A DNA stretch of 64,000 nucleotides from Kineosporia aurantiaca JCM 3230. Its GTDB lineage: Bacteria; Actinomycetota; Actinomycetes; Actinomycetales; Kineosporiaceae. The notes beneath the pieces were generated by a model. It saw nothing but the letters and a program-made list of their open reading frames with translations, searched no databases and was not told where the DNA came from. Positions 52,018-60,513 of this stretch are shown here, one piece after another. The position numbers and the translations under genes are program-made. Location: NCBI GenBank assembly GCA_000719025.1, contig JODP01000001.1:682001-746000 (forward strand), written 5' to 3'. The first letter of the stretch is position 1, and every line of letters begins with the position of its first letter.

Positions 52018-53496
52018 ATGGTGGGAGATCGGGAAGGCAACCTCCGGGCCGTTGAGGACCTGGACGGAGTCAGCTACGACGTGCTGGTCGTGGGCACCGG
52101 GTCGGCCGGGAAACCGCTGGCCGGAGCGCTGGCCAAGGCCGGGCTGCGGGTGCTGGCGGTGGAGCGGCACCGGATCGGCGGCGAGTGCCCGTACGTGGCC
52201 TGTGTGCCGTCCAAGTCGATGCTGCTGTCCGCTCGGCGACACCGCCGTCAACCGGGCCGGAAACCCGATGTGCTCGATCGGGAGGCGTTCGCCCAGGCGG
52301 TCGGGATCCGCGACCGGACCGTGCGGTACCGGGACGACTCCGAGGAGGCCTCCGGGATGCTCGGCGAAGGGGTAGAGCTGGTCCGCGCGAACGCCACGAT
52401 CCCGCCCGGTTCCTCCCGCTCCCTCCGGCTCAACGACCGGGCGACCGTGCACTGGACCCGGGCCCTGGTGCTGGCCACCGGGGCGAACGCGGTGATCCCC
52501 CCGATCGACGGCCTGGACCCGATCGACGGCCTGGACCAGGACGCCGCCGGGATCTGGACCTCCGACCGGGCCCTGTCCGGCGACGAGCTGCCCGAACGCC
52601 TGGCGATCCTCGGCGGTGGGGCGATCGGCTGCGAACTGGCCGAGGTGTACGCCTCGTTCGGCAGCCGGGTCACCCTGATCGAGGCCGGCCCGGCCCTGCT
52701 CGGGCGGGAGCAGCCGTGGCTGGGCGAGGCGATGGCCGAGGGGCTGCGCGGGATCGGGGTGGACGTGCGCACCGGCACCGAGCTGACCTCGGTCCGGCCG
52801 GCCGATCCCGGCCCCGGGGTGCTGCTCTCGCTCGGGGACGGCGAGCTGGTGCCGGCCCAGCGGCTCCTGGTGGCGATCGGGAAGAAGCCGGTCACCGCGG
52901 GCCTGGGCCTGGAACAGCTCGGGATCGAGCCGGGCGAGGGCGGGGAGCTCGCGGTGGACGCCCGGATGCGGGTCCGGGTGAAGAACCAGGTGCTCGACGA
53001 CGTGTTCGCGATCGGTGACCTGACCGCGCTCAATCCGTACACGCACGGCGCGAACTACCAGGCCCGGGTGGTGGCCGACGAACTGCTGGGGCGCGGTAGG
53101 GACGCCGACCACAACGGCACCCCGCGGGTGGTCTACACCGATCCGGCCGCCTTCGCCGTGGGCGACACCGAGCGCACCGCGGCCGATCGGGGTCTGCGCA
53201 CGATCACCGCCCGGTTCGACGTCACCGGGACCACCCGCTCGGCGGTGGAGCGCACGCTGGACCCGGACGACCACCGTCCCGCGGGTCTGGAGCTGATCGC
53301 CGACGCCGGGTCCGGGGTGCTGATCGGGGCGGCCGCGATCGGGCCGGAGGCCGACTCCTGGGCGGCCGAGCTGGCCCTGGCGGTCCGGGCCCGGATCACC
53401 CTTCAGGCCCTCGCGGACCAGCCGCACGCCTTCCCGTCGTGGGCCGAGGCGATCAGTGCCCCGGCGCAGGAGCTGGCGGAGAAGCTCCGGGGGTGA
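52018..53496 (+). CDS. class I pyridine nucleotide-disulfide oxidoreductase, atypical
   Basis: A 492-residue flavoprotein of the glutathione-reductase/mercuric-reductase superfamily. FAD binding is in VLVVGTGSAGKPLAGALA, the redox region is IGGECPYVACVPSKSML (C57 and C62, with Ala for the usual Gly), NAD(P) binding is in LAILGGGAIGCELAEVYASFG, and the second FAD motif is DDVFAIGDLTALNPYTHGA. The C-terminal active-site HPTxxE is replaced by FPSWAE, so the catalytic histidine is missing at that spot. Thus disulfide reduction is uncertain; a quinone reductase or transhydrogenase-like role is possible. The start among several in-frame ATG/GTG codons near 51982-52021 is uncertain. Confidence 0.82.
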   Translation: MVGDREGNLRAVEDLDGVSYDVLVVGTGSAGKPLAGALAKAGLRVLAVERHRIGGECPYVACVPSKSMLLSARRHRRQPGRKPDVLDREAFAQAVGIRDRTVRYRDDSEEASGMLGEGVELVRANATIPPGSSRSLRLNDRATVHWTRALVLATGANAVIPPIDGLDPIDGLDQDAAGIWTSDRALSGDELPERLAILGGGAIGCELAEVYASFGSRVTLIEAGPALLGREQPWLGEAMAEGLRGIGVDVRTGTELTSVRPADPGPGVLLSLGDGELVPAQRLLVAIGKKPVTAGLGLEQLGIEPGEGGELAVDARMRVRVKNQVLDDVFAIGDLTALNPYTHGANYQARVVADELLGRGRDADHNGTPRVVYTDPAAFAVGDTERTAADRGLRTITARFDVTGTTRSAVERTLDPDDHRPAGLELIADAGSGVLIGAAAIGPEADSWAAELALAVRARITLQALADQPHAFPSWAEAISAPAQELAEKLRG

Positions 53497-53526
53497 TTCA
53501 GCCGATGCCGCGCACCGCCGCGCGGA

Positions 53527-53532
53527 TAAGGT
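53527..53532 (+). promoter_or_regulatory. -10 element of leaderless glycosyltransferase gene
   Basis: TAAGGT is followed by seven bases and ATG 53540, with no Shine-Dalgarno sequence. Confidence 0.45.
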
Positions 53533-53539
53533 TTGGCCC

Positions 53540-54976
53540 ATGGATGCGGGCACGAACGACGGAACGATCTCGAGCGCGGTCTTCGTCACGGCGACTGAGC
53601 CGGAACCGCGGAAGTACGGCAAGCCGGTGGTGATCGGCGGCATCCTGGACCACCTGTGCGGGCGACTCGGCCCGGACAACGTCCATCTGGTGCTGATCGG
53701 CCGGGACGACGTGGAACGGCCGGCGGTGCCCTACCACCGGCACGTCCTGACCAAGCCCGGCACCGTCGAGCAGGCCACCTCGGTGCTGGCCAACGTGGTG
53801 CTCCCGCCGCGGTTCCGGCCCGCCGGGTTCGGCCAGGCGGCCGGCGAGCACGCCGGGGGGCGCTACCGGCACCCGCTGCAGGAGGCGGTGCTGCACTCGG
53901 CCAACCTCGGCACCCGGATCTTCTCGGTGATCGAGGAGATCGGCGCCGACCTCGAGGTCTGGGACACCGTGCGGATGGGCCAGTACGTGCTCGAGCGCGG
54001 CGAGACCGCCCGGGACCGGTCCGCGCTGTGGCCCGGCTCGACCTTCGGGCACCAGCCCAAGCGCCGCATCCTCTACGCCGACGACCTGTTCTCCGAGCGC
54101 TACGACGCGATGCTGAAGGAGGACTCGGCGACCGGTAACCCCGGCGGCGAGTTCGCCAAGCTGCTGCCCGGCCCGGCCAAGAAGCTGCTGGCCAACCCGC
54201 GGGTGCACCGGCCCCTGCTGCGGCTGGAGCGGGACCTGGTGGCCGCCTCCGAGGTCCGTCAGCCCGAGTACTTCGACGGCACCTACCTGATCAGCCCGGA
54301 GGAGACGGCGCGACTGGCGGCCAAGGTGCCGGGCGCGAACATCGGCACGCTGCCCCCGTTGCTGCGGGAGCCCTCGGGCAGCCGGGTCCGGCACTACACC
54401 GGCGCTCCGGAGTTCACCTTCATCGGCGGCTTCGACTACGCGCCCAACCGGGACGGGCTGGACTGGTTCCTCAGCACCTGCCACGACGCGGTCCGCCGGG
54501 TGCTGCCGGGCGCCGTGATCAACGTGGTCGGCCCGGGCACCGACGCCGGCCTGCCCTCCGGCGAGGCCTGGGGCGACGCGGTCCGGTTCCTGGGCTGGGT
54601 GGACGACCTGGACACGGTGCTGAACAGCAGCGCCACCCTGCTCTCGCCGCTGCGCACCGGTAGCGGCGTGAAGATCAAGGTGCTCGAGGCGCTGGCCCGG
54701 GCCCTGCCGGTGGTCGGCACCCGGGCCGGGGTGCAGGGCATCGAGGGCGGCGAGAGCAGCGGCCTGCTGATCGGCGAGACCCCGGAGGAGCTGGCCGCGG
54801 CGATGCTGCGGGCCACCGACCCGATCCGCAACCAGCAGCTGTCGGCCGCCGCCCGGACGGCCTGGGACACCAAGTACTCCCCGATGGTGGTGCGCCGGAA
54901 GTACGACGAGATCTTCGGCCTGATCCGGCCGGTGGCCTCCCCGGAGACCCGGCCGATCCAGCTTCCGCGTCTTTGA
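53540..54976 (+). CDS. GT4-like glycosyltransferase
   Basis: A 478-residue GT-B-type glycosyltransferase. The donor-binding C-terminal domain shows FTFIGGFDYAPNRDGLDWFL, AVINVVGPG, VRFLGWVDDLDTVLNSSATLLSPLRTGSGVKIKVLEALARALPVVGT (the E of the GVKIKVLEAL loop contacts the nucleotide sugar in this family) and GLLIGETPEELA. The N-terminal acceptor domain is less clear. It is cytoplasmic and probably builds a lipid-linked surface glycan. The ATG at 53540 is preceded by TAAGGT, probably leaderless. It heads the polysaccharide-gene part of the window. Confidence 0.85.
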   Translation: MDAGTNDGTISSAVFVTATEPEPRKYGKPVVIGGILDHLCGRLGPDNVHLVLIGRDDVERPAVPYHRHVLTKPGTVEQATSVLANVVLPPRFRPAGFGQAAGEHAGGRYRHPLQEAVLHSANLGTRIFSVIEEIGADLEVWDTVRMGQYVLERGETARDRSALWPGSTFGHQPKRRILYADDLFSERYDAMLKEDSATGNPGGEFAKLLPGPAKKLLANPRVHRPLLRLERDLVAASEVRQPEYFDGTYLISPEETARLAAKVPGANIGTLPPLLREPSGSRVRHYTGAPEFTFIGGFDYAPNRDGLDWFLSTCHDAVRRVLPGAVINVVGPGTDAGLPSGEAWGDAVRFLGWVDDLDTVLNSSATLLSPLRTGSGVKIKVLEALARALPVVGTRAGVQGIEGGESSGLLIGETPEELAAAMLRATDPIRNQQLSAAARTAWDTKYSPMVVRRKYDEIFGLIRPVASPETRPIQLPRL

Positions 54977-54995
54977 TCTTCGAAAACCCGATGCG

Positions 54996-55028
54996 AACAA
55001 GGGACGCTGCTGAGCAGCGTCCCTTGTT
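54996..55028. terminator. bidirectional terminator between convergent genes
   Basis: A 15-base perfect stem (AACAAGGGACGCTGC) with TGA loop, A-rich on the left and TTGTT on the right, so it can work for both the glycosyltransferase and the deacetylase genes. Confidence 0.8.
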
Positions 55029-55038
55029 GCGATCGTCC

Positions 55039-55905
55039 CTAGTTCGACGCCGGCATACCGCTCGGCCGGTTCGGGTCGCGCTTCTCGGCCCACACCGTGC
55101 GCACCGCGGGGTACTGGGCCAGCAGCTCACTCACGGTGCGTGAGGTGTACTTACGCCGCTTCATCCCGGCCAGCAGCAGCCGGGTCGCCTCACCCCGGTC
55201 GAGCCCCTCGCCGGTGACCGGGTCGGGCGCCCCCACCCCGTCGCCGGAGAAGTCGTGCAGCAGCATGAAGCCGCCCTGGTGCAGCGCCCCGATCGCGCGC
55301 TGGGCGATCTCCCCGGCGTCCGACCCGTCCCAGTCGCGGGCCCAGGCCGACCAGACCACGACCTCCATGCCCAGGGCCCGGGTGGCCAGGTACTGCCCGA
55401 CCGTCTGGGCGCCGTAGGTGGGCCGGAACAGCGTGGTCTGCCGGCCGGAGATCCGCTCCAGCCGGGCCTTGCCGTCCTTGATCAGGGCGATCGCCTGACG
55501 GATGGGCAGCGAGCTGAGCCGGGTGTGGTCGATCCCGTGCAGGGCGATCTCGTGGCCCTCGGCGACGATCCGGCGGACCAGGTCCGGGTGCTTCTCGGCC
55601 TGCTCGACCATGACGAAGAAGGTGGCCCGGTCGCCGCTGGCGGCCAGCGCCTCGAGCACCTGCGGGGTGTAGGTCGGGTCGGGGCCGTCGTCGTAGGTCA
55701 GGCCGACGACCTTCTCGTCGGTGGCCACGCAGGCCACCGTGCTCACCGCGAGCAGCGCCGGGCGACCGTACGTCAGCACCTTGTCGGGACCGGGCAGCTC
55801 GCGCTCCCCGACCTCGTAGTCGCAGACGTAGCCGCGCCGCACCAGCTTCGCGGACAGATCCAGGAGGGGCCGCCGTGAGCGGGCGGTCCGGGCGGGGGCA
55901 GTCAT
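55039..55905 (-). CDS. polysaccharide deacetylase (NodB, CE4)
   Basis: A 288-residue carbohydrate esterase family 4 enzyme. Motif 1 is VGLTYDDGPDP (Tyr in place of the usual Phe), motif 2 is HGIDHTRLS (metal histidines), motif 3 is LFRPTYGAQT, motif 4 is VVWSAWARDWDGS and motif 5 is GGFMLLHDFSG. It should remove N-acetyl groups from a glycan. There is no clear signal peptide in the predicted N-terminus, so a cytoplasmic, lipid-linked precursor may be the target. The ATG at 55905 is preceded by TAGGCT with six bases between (leaderless). Confidence 0.87.
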   Translation of the reverse strand: MTAPARTARSRRPLLDLSAKLVRRGYVCDYEVGERELPGPDKVLTYGRPALLAVSTVACVATDEKVVGLTYDDGPDPTYTPQVLEALAASGDRATFFVMVEQAEKHPDLVRRIVAEGHEIALHGIDHTRLSSLPIRQAIALIKDGKARLERISGRQTTLFRPTYGAQTVGQYLATRALGMEVVVWSAWARDWDGSDAGEIAQRAIGALHQGGFMLLHDFSGDGVGAPDPVTGEGLDRGEATRLLLAGMKRRKYTSRTVSELLAQYPAVRTVWAEKRDPNRPSGMPASN

Positions 55906-55911
55906 GACCGG

Positions 55912-55917
55912 AGCCTA
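55912..55917 (-). promoter_or_regulatory. -10 element of leaderless deacetylase gene
   Basis: TAGGCT on the minus strand (55917-55912) is followed by six bases and the ATG at 55905. Confidence 0.5.
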
Positions 55918-56091
55918 TCGAGGTGGCGGGCCACCCGAACGGCGGCACTACGCAGAGCGACCACCCTCCAGCAGAGAGAGCTCAATTGTTTCCGGAGTAC
56001 ACCGATCCGGCTACGGCGGGCCTTTTCGCGTCATCCGCACCCCCTGACGCTGGATAGTCTCGGCTTCTCTTTGAATGCGGAGGATTTCTCG

Positions 56092-57306
56092 ATGTCCGTT
56101 CAGCACGTCGGCGTCATCGGCGCCGGAATCGTCGGTCTCGCCGTCGCCCGCCGAATCACCGAAGCCTTTCCCGGCACCGAGGTCACGGTCCTGGAGAAGG
56201 AGGACCGGGTCGCGGTGCACCAGACCGGGCACAACAGCGGGGTGGTGCACGCCGGTCTCTACTACACCCCGGGTTCCCTCAAGGCCACGCTCTGCCGTCG
56301 CGGCATGGGCCTGCTGAAGGAGTACACCGAGGAGAAGAAACTTCCGTACGACGAGTGCGGCAAGCTGGTCGTGGCGATCGACGAGGCCGAGATCGCCGGG
56401 CTGAAGAAGATCCAGGAGAAGTCTGCGGCGAACGGCGTGCCGGACGTGAAGTGGCTCGACAACGTCGGGCTGCGGGAGATCGAGCCGTACGCCGCCGGGG
56501 TCGCCGCACTGCACTCCCCGCACACCGCGATCACCGACTACGTGGCGATCGCCGAGGCCTACGCGGACGACATCCGCAGCGCCGGCGGCACGATCGAGTT
56601 CAACTTCCCGGTCGAGGGGATCACCCAGTACAACGACAAGGTCCAGGTCAAGTCGAACGGCCGCACCCTGGTCTTCGACCGGCTGGTGGTCTGCGCCGGG
56701 CTGCAGTCCGACAAGGTCGCCACCTGGGCCGGGGACGACGCGGGCCCGGCCATCGTGCCGTTCCGCGGTGAGTACTACCAGCTCGTGCCCGAGCGCACGC
56801 ACATGGTCAAGGGCCTGATCTACCCGGTGCCGAACCCGGACTACCCGTTCCTGGGCGTGCACTACACCAAGCGCGTGCACGGCGGCGTGGACCTCGGCCC
56901 GAACGCCGTCCTGGCCTTCGCCCGCGAGGGGTACAACCGCACCTCGTTCAAGCCCTCCGAGCTGTGGGAGACGCTGAAGTGGCCGGGCTTCCGCAAGCTG
57001 GCCCAGCAGCACTGGCGGATGGGTGCGGAGGAGATGGCGGGCTCGATGAGCAAGTCGCTCTACCTGCGCTTCGCCCAGAAGTACGTACCCGAGGTGCAGG
57101 CCTCCGACATCGTCCGCACGCACGCCGGGGTCCGGGCCCAGGCGGTCGACCGGGACGGCTCGCTGGTCGACGACTTCCGGATCTCCAAGCTGGACAAGGT
57201 GATGGCGGTGCGTAACGCCCCGTCCCCGGCCGCCACGTCCTCGCTGGCGATCGCCGAGTACATCACGGACGAACTGCGCAGCCTGATGACGGCGAACGTG
57301 GCCTGA
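56092..57306 (+). CDS. lhgO: L-2-hydroxyglutarate oxidase/dehydrogenase
   Basis: A 404-residue FAD enzyme of the DAO family that oxidises L-2-hydroxyglutarate to 2-oxoglutarate. The FAD site is HVGVIGAGIVGLAVARRIT, with HQTGHNSGVVHAGLYYTPGSLKATLCRRG, PFRGEYYQL, YPVPNPDYPFLGVHYTKRVHGGVDLGPNAVLAF and VRTHAGVRAQAVDRDG, all characteristic of LhgO. The ATG at 56092 has GCGGAGGATTT upstream. It sits among polysaccharide genes on its own promoter and has no evident link to them. Confidence 0.95.
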   Translation: MSVQHVGVIGAGIVGLAVARRITEAFPGTEVTVLEKEDRVAVHQTGHNSGVVHAGLYYTPGSLKATLCRRGMGLLKEYTEEKKLPYDECGKLVVAIDEAEIAGLKKIQEKSAANGVPDVKWLDNVGLREIEPYAAGVAALHSPHTAITDYVAIAEAYADDIRSAGGTIEFNFPVEGITQYNDKVQVKSNGRTLVFDRLVVCAGLQSDKVATWAGDDAGPAIVPFRGEYYQLVPERTHMVKGLIYPVPNPDYPFLGVHYTKRVHGGVDLGPNAVLAFAREGYNRTSFKPSELWETLKWPGFRKLAQQHWRMGAEEMAGSMSKSLYLRFAQKYVPEVQASDIVRTHAGVRAQAVDRDGSLVDDFRISKLDKVMAVRNAPSPAATSSLAIAEYITDELRSLMTANVA

Positions 57307-57781
57307 GCGATTGCTCCGAAGCCGGGCTGTGGGGCCCGTGTGTCTCCTGGTCCTCACAGCCCGTTACGGAACGTACCATTTTCCACATTCTTTCCGCTTT
57401 ATTAGGTGGCTCCGGCACATTGCGTCGGGGACCCTGGCATCCTTGAGGCCGGGGGCAGCAGCGCCGCTGTCGAGCCACCGGGTCGGAGACTCAGGTGAAC
57501 GTGGCCGTCGAATCTCATCCGAACGGCCAGAGTTTCCTACCACCCGGTTTCACCGATTCGCGGGCACAAGTCCGGAAGACCGTTTTCGGATTGCCCGGTT
57601 TCGACCTGGGAGTGACCCCAGTGACTACGTTTTGTAGCCACTGACGCCAGAACCGTCACTCGACACGTGCGTTGCGGTAACGAACACCTCGTTGGCTAAC
57701 GATGAGGAAGACGAGACCGTACTTTGGCAGTGACGGCAGTGCGGGGCTGCGGACGACACAGTGCGACAGGGAGGGCTTGTA
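57307..57781 (+). promoter_or_regulatory. long leader/promoter region of the priming glycosyltransferase gene
   Basis: This 475-base gap is less G/C-rich than genes. It contains a hairpin CAGTGACTAC/GTAGCCACTG with GTTTT loop at 57619-57643 (one mismatch) and TTGCGG (57672-57677) plus TAACGA (57697-57702), spaced 19 bases, as a possible promoter. A 49-codon frame at 57495-57644 was not accepted. Regulation of exopolysaccharide onset may lie here. Confidence 0.4.
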
Positions 57782-59443
57782 GTGACGCTCCGTGATCCGA
57801 TGGGTAGGGCCGCGCACAACTCCGGGGAGTCCACCCCGGACGGCGCCCGCCCGGACGAAGCACGGCGGATCATTGACGTGCGGGGGGACTCCACGCACGC
57901 CCAGCAACTGGCCGGCCCGACCGGCTACGGTCGCGCGGGCTACAGCCCGCAGGCCCCGTTCAACCAGCAGATGGCCACCCAGCCGATCCAGATCCCGCAG
58001 CTCGGCTCACCCCAGCTCTCCCGGCACGACGCCGAGCTGCTGCCCACCACCGGCGGTTCTCAGGACGACGATCCGCCGGCCGGTTCCTGGACCGGTCCCC
58101 TGGTGCGGGCCGGCATCCGCCCGATGCTGGTGCTGCTGGACCTGGTGGCCTGCCTGGCCGGGGCCCTGGCCTCGGGTGGGGTCCGGCCGATCATGGGGCT
58201 CTTCACCCTGCTGCTGATCGCGGCCTACGCCACCGGCGGGCTCTACCGCTCGCGGCTGTCGCCCTCGATCCTCGACGACCTCCCGGCGCTGTCCGGCCGC
58301 CTCCTGGTGGTCCTCGCGCTGACCGTGACCGGCCAGCTCACGCTGAACCAGCTGCGGTGGGACGTCGAGCTGGTGGACTGGAAGCTGCTGATCGCCGCGG
58401 CGGTCACCGGAGTGGCCACGGCCTGCCTGCGCACCGCCGCCTACGGCCTGGTCCGTTACGCCCGCCGAACCGGGCGGATCGCCCACCGCACGCTGATCCT
58501 CGGGGCCGGCCGGGTGGGTACCTACCTGGCCGAGTCGCTGGCCCAGCACCCCACCTACGGCCTGCAGCCGATCGGCTTCCTGGACATCGACCCACCGCGG
58601 CCGGGCGTCAGCGCCTCGCACCGCATCCTGGGCCGGCCCGAGCAGCTGGTCGAGGTCCTGCTCGACCACCAGGTCCGCAACGTCATCGTGGCCTTCGGCT
58701 CGATGCGCGAGTCGGAGCTGGTGGACATCATCCGGACCTGCGACCGGCTGCACTGCGAGATCTTCGTGGTGCCCCGGTTGTTCGAGCTGCACCACATCGG
58801 CGCCGAGATGGACACCGCGTGGGGCATGCCGCTGATCCGGTTGCGCCGCGCCGCCTACCGCAGCCGGGCCTGGCAGGTGAAGCGGGCGATCGACATCGCG
58901 TTCTCCGGCTTCGCCCTGACCCTGCTCTCCCCGCTGATGGCGGTGATCGCCCTGCTGGTCCGCTGGGAGGGTGGCCCCGGCATCCTGTTCAAGCAGGAGC
59001 GGGTCGGCGTCGACGGTCAGCACTTCTCGGTGATGAAGTTCCGCTCCCTCAAGCCGGTGGACGAGACCGAGTCGGCCACCAACTGGAACATCGCCCTCGA
59101 CGACCGGCTCGGCCCGGTGGGCAAGTTCCTGCGCCGCTCGTCGCTGGACGAGCTGCCCCAGCTGCTGAACATCCTCCGTGGCGACATGAGCCTGGTCGGC
59201 CCCCGGCCCGAGCGTCCGCACTTCGTCGACACGTTCCGCAGCCAGCACCCGCACTACGTCGCCCGGCACCGGGTGCCCTGTGGCCTGACCGGCCTGGCGC
59301 AGGTCAACGGCCTGCGGGGGGACACCTCGATCGCCGAGCGGGCCCGGTTCGACAACTACTACATCGAGAACTGGTCGCTCTGGCTCGACATCAAGATCCT
59401 GATGCGGACCGCGATGTCCGTCATCCGGGCCGAGGGCGGCTGA
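57782..59443 (+). CDS. exopolysaccharide priming polyprenyl glycosylphosphotransferase
   Basis: A 553-residue WbaP/CpsE-like protein that transfers a sugar-1-phosphate to undecaprenyl phosphate to start glycan assembly. A disordered 90-residue N-terminus precedes four membrane helices, a Rossmann-like CoA-binding-type domain (LILGAGRVGTYLAESLA), then a re-entrant helix (AIDIAFSGFALTLLSPLMAVIALLV) and the bacterial sugar transferase domain with FKQERVGVDGQHFSVMKFRSL, LRRSSLDELPQLLNILRGDMSLVGPRPERP and GLTGLAQVNG. GTG 57782 has AGGGAGGG seven bases upstream; GTG 57761 is an alternative. It is the first dedicated gene of the downstream sugar operon region. Confidence 0.93.
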   Translation: MTLRDPMGRAAHNSGESTPDGARPDEARRIIDVRGDSTHAQQLAGPTGYGRAGYSPQAPFNQQMATQPIQIPQLGSPQLSRHDAELLPTTGGSQDDDPPAGSWTGPLVRAGIRPMLVLLDLVACLAGALASGGVRPIMGLFTLLLIAAYATGGLYRSRLSPSILDDLPALSGRLLVVLALTVTGQLTLNQLRWDVELVDWKLLIAAAVTGVATACLRTAAYGLVRYARRTGRIAHRTLILGAGRVGTYLAESLAQHPTYGLQPIGFLDIDPPRPGVSASHRILGRPEQLVEVLLDHQVRNVIVAFGSMRESELVDIIRTCDRLHCEIFVVPRLFELHHIGAEMDTAWGMPLIRLRRAAYRSRAWQVKRAIDIAFSGFALTLLSPLMAVIALLVRWEGGPGILFKQERVGVDGQHFSVMKFRSLKPVDETESATNWNIALDDRLGPVGKFLRRSSLDELPQLLNILRGDMSLVGPRPERPHFVDTFRSQHPHYVARHRVPCGLTGLAQVNGLRGDTSIAERARFDNYYIENWSLWLDIKILMRTAMSVIRAEGG

Positions 59444-59461
59444 TCGGCCCCGAACTCCTCC

Positions 59462-59500
59462 GGTCCGCAGCGTCGCCGCCCCCGGGCGGCGCTGTGGACC
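59462..59500 (+). terminator. imperfect hairpin after the glycosylphosphotransferase gene
   Basis: GGTCCGCAG (59462-59470) pairs with CTGTGGACC (59492-59500, one G-T), with an inner CGCCGCC/GGCGGCG stem. No T run follows. Probable terminator before the rfbF operon. Confidence 0.55.
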
Positions 59501-59641
59501 GAACCGGTCATCCCGGCCGCATCGGCCCGAGGTGAACGGGGGTGGCCGCCATACTGGTCGCCCCGACGCCCGCGGAGCGATGCGCTCCGCACCTGCGAAT
59601 CCGATCCCTTCACACACCCCCATTCGTGCGAGGAATGACCT

Positions 59642-60460
59642 GTGACTGAACCCCTGCCCGTGTCCGAGATCCCCGTCGTCCTGCTCGCGGGAGGGATGGG
59701 CACCCGGCTGCGCGAGGCCAGCGGTGACAAGATCCCCAAGCCGATGGTGGACATCGGTGGCCGTCCGGTGCTCTGGCACGTGATGAAGATGTACCAGGCC
59801 CACGGCTTCCGGAAGTTCGTGATCTGCCTGGGCTACAAGAGTGACGTGATCAAGCGGTACTTCCTGGACTACCGGCACACCGCGGGCGACTTCACGCTGA
59901 CCCACGACGGCACCGAGCCGGTGTTCCACTCGGCCGGCGCGGTCGAGGACTGGGAGATCACCTTCGTCGAGACCGGTCTGCAGACCGGCACCGTCGGGCG
60001 GGTCAAGCGGGTCGCCCAGCACCTCAAGGCCGACCAGTTCATGCTCACCTACGGCGACGGCGTCGGCGACGTCGACATCACCAAGGTGGTCGAGACCCAC
60101 CGGGCCGGCGGCCGCCTCGGGACCGTCACCGCCGTGCACCCGACCAGCCGTTACGGTGAGATGCACGTCGCCGACGGGCAGGTCGTCGAGTTCAACGAGA
60201 AGCCCACCCTGGCCACCGGCTGGGTCAACGGCGGCTTCTTCATGTTCGAGCGCAGCTTCATCGACAAGTACCTGAACGGCATCGACGACGACTCGATGAT
60301 GCTCGAGCAGCAGCCGCTCCAGCAGCTCGCCCGCGACGGTGAGCTCACGCTGAACGGTCACGAGGGGTTCTGGCTGGGTATGGACACCTACCGGGACTGG
60401 ACCGAGCTGAACAAGATGTGGGACCGCGGCGAGGCGTCCTGGAAGTTCTGGGAAGACTGA
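59642..60460 (+). CDS. rfbF: glucose-1-phosphate cytidylyltransferase
   Basis: A 272-residue nucleotidyltransferase that forms CDP-glucose from CTP and glucose-1-phosphate. Signature: PVVLLAGGMGTRLREASGDKIPKPMVDIGGRPVLWHVMKMY, then LTYGDGVGDVDI (metal aspartate), HPTSRYGEM and WVNGGFFMFE, as in RfbF/DdhA. The GTG at 59642 follows GCGAGGAATGACCT. It is the first gene of a four-gene operon (59642-63370). The classical next enzymes (CDP-glucose 4,6-dehydratase RfbG and RfbH) are absent; a different SDR follows, implying an unusual CDP-sugar. Confidence 0.93.
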   Translation: MTEPLPVSEIPVVLLAGGMGTRLREASGDKIPKPMVDIGGRPVLWHVMKMYQAHGFRKFVICLGYKSDVIKRYFLDYRHTAGDFTLTHDGTEPVFHSAGAVEDWEITFVETGLQTGTVGRVKRVAQHLKADQFMLTYGDGVGDVDITKVVETHRAGGRLGTVTAVHPTSRYGEMHVADGQVVEFNEKPTLATGWVNGGFFMFERSFIDKYLNGIDDDSMMLEQQPLQQLARDGELTLNGHEGFWLGMDTYRDWTELNKMWDRGEASWKFWED

Positions 60461-60513
60461 ACCTCCTTCCGCTGACCACCCACCTACGTACGGACGACAA
60501 GGAGCAATTGACG

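Noticed and set aside
57495..57644. 49-codon frame with GGAGACTCAG upstream of a GTG
   Set aside because: Third positions lack G/C bias and its end overlaps a hairpin; evidence is weaker than for the 28408 small ORF.
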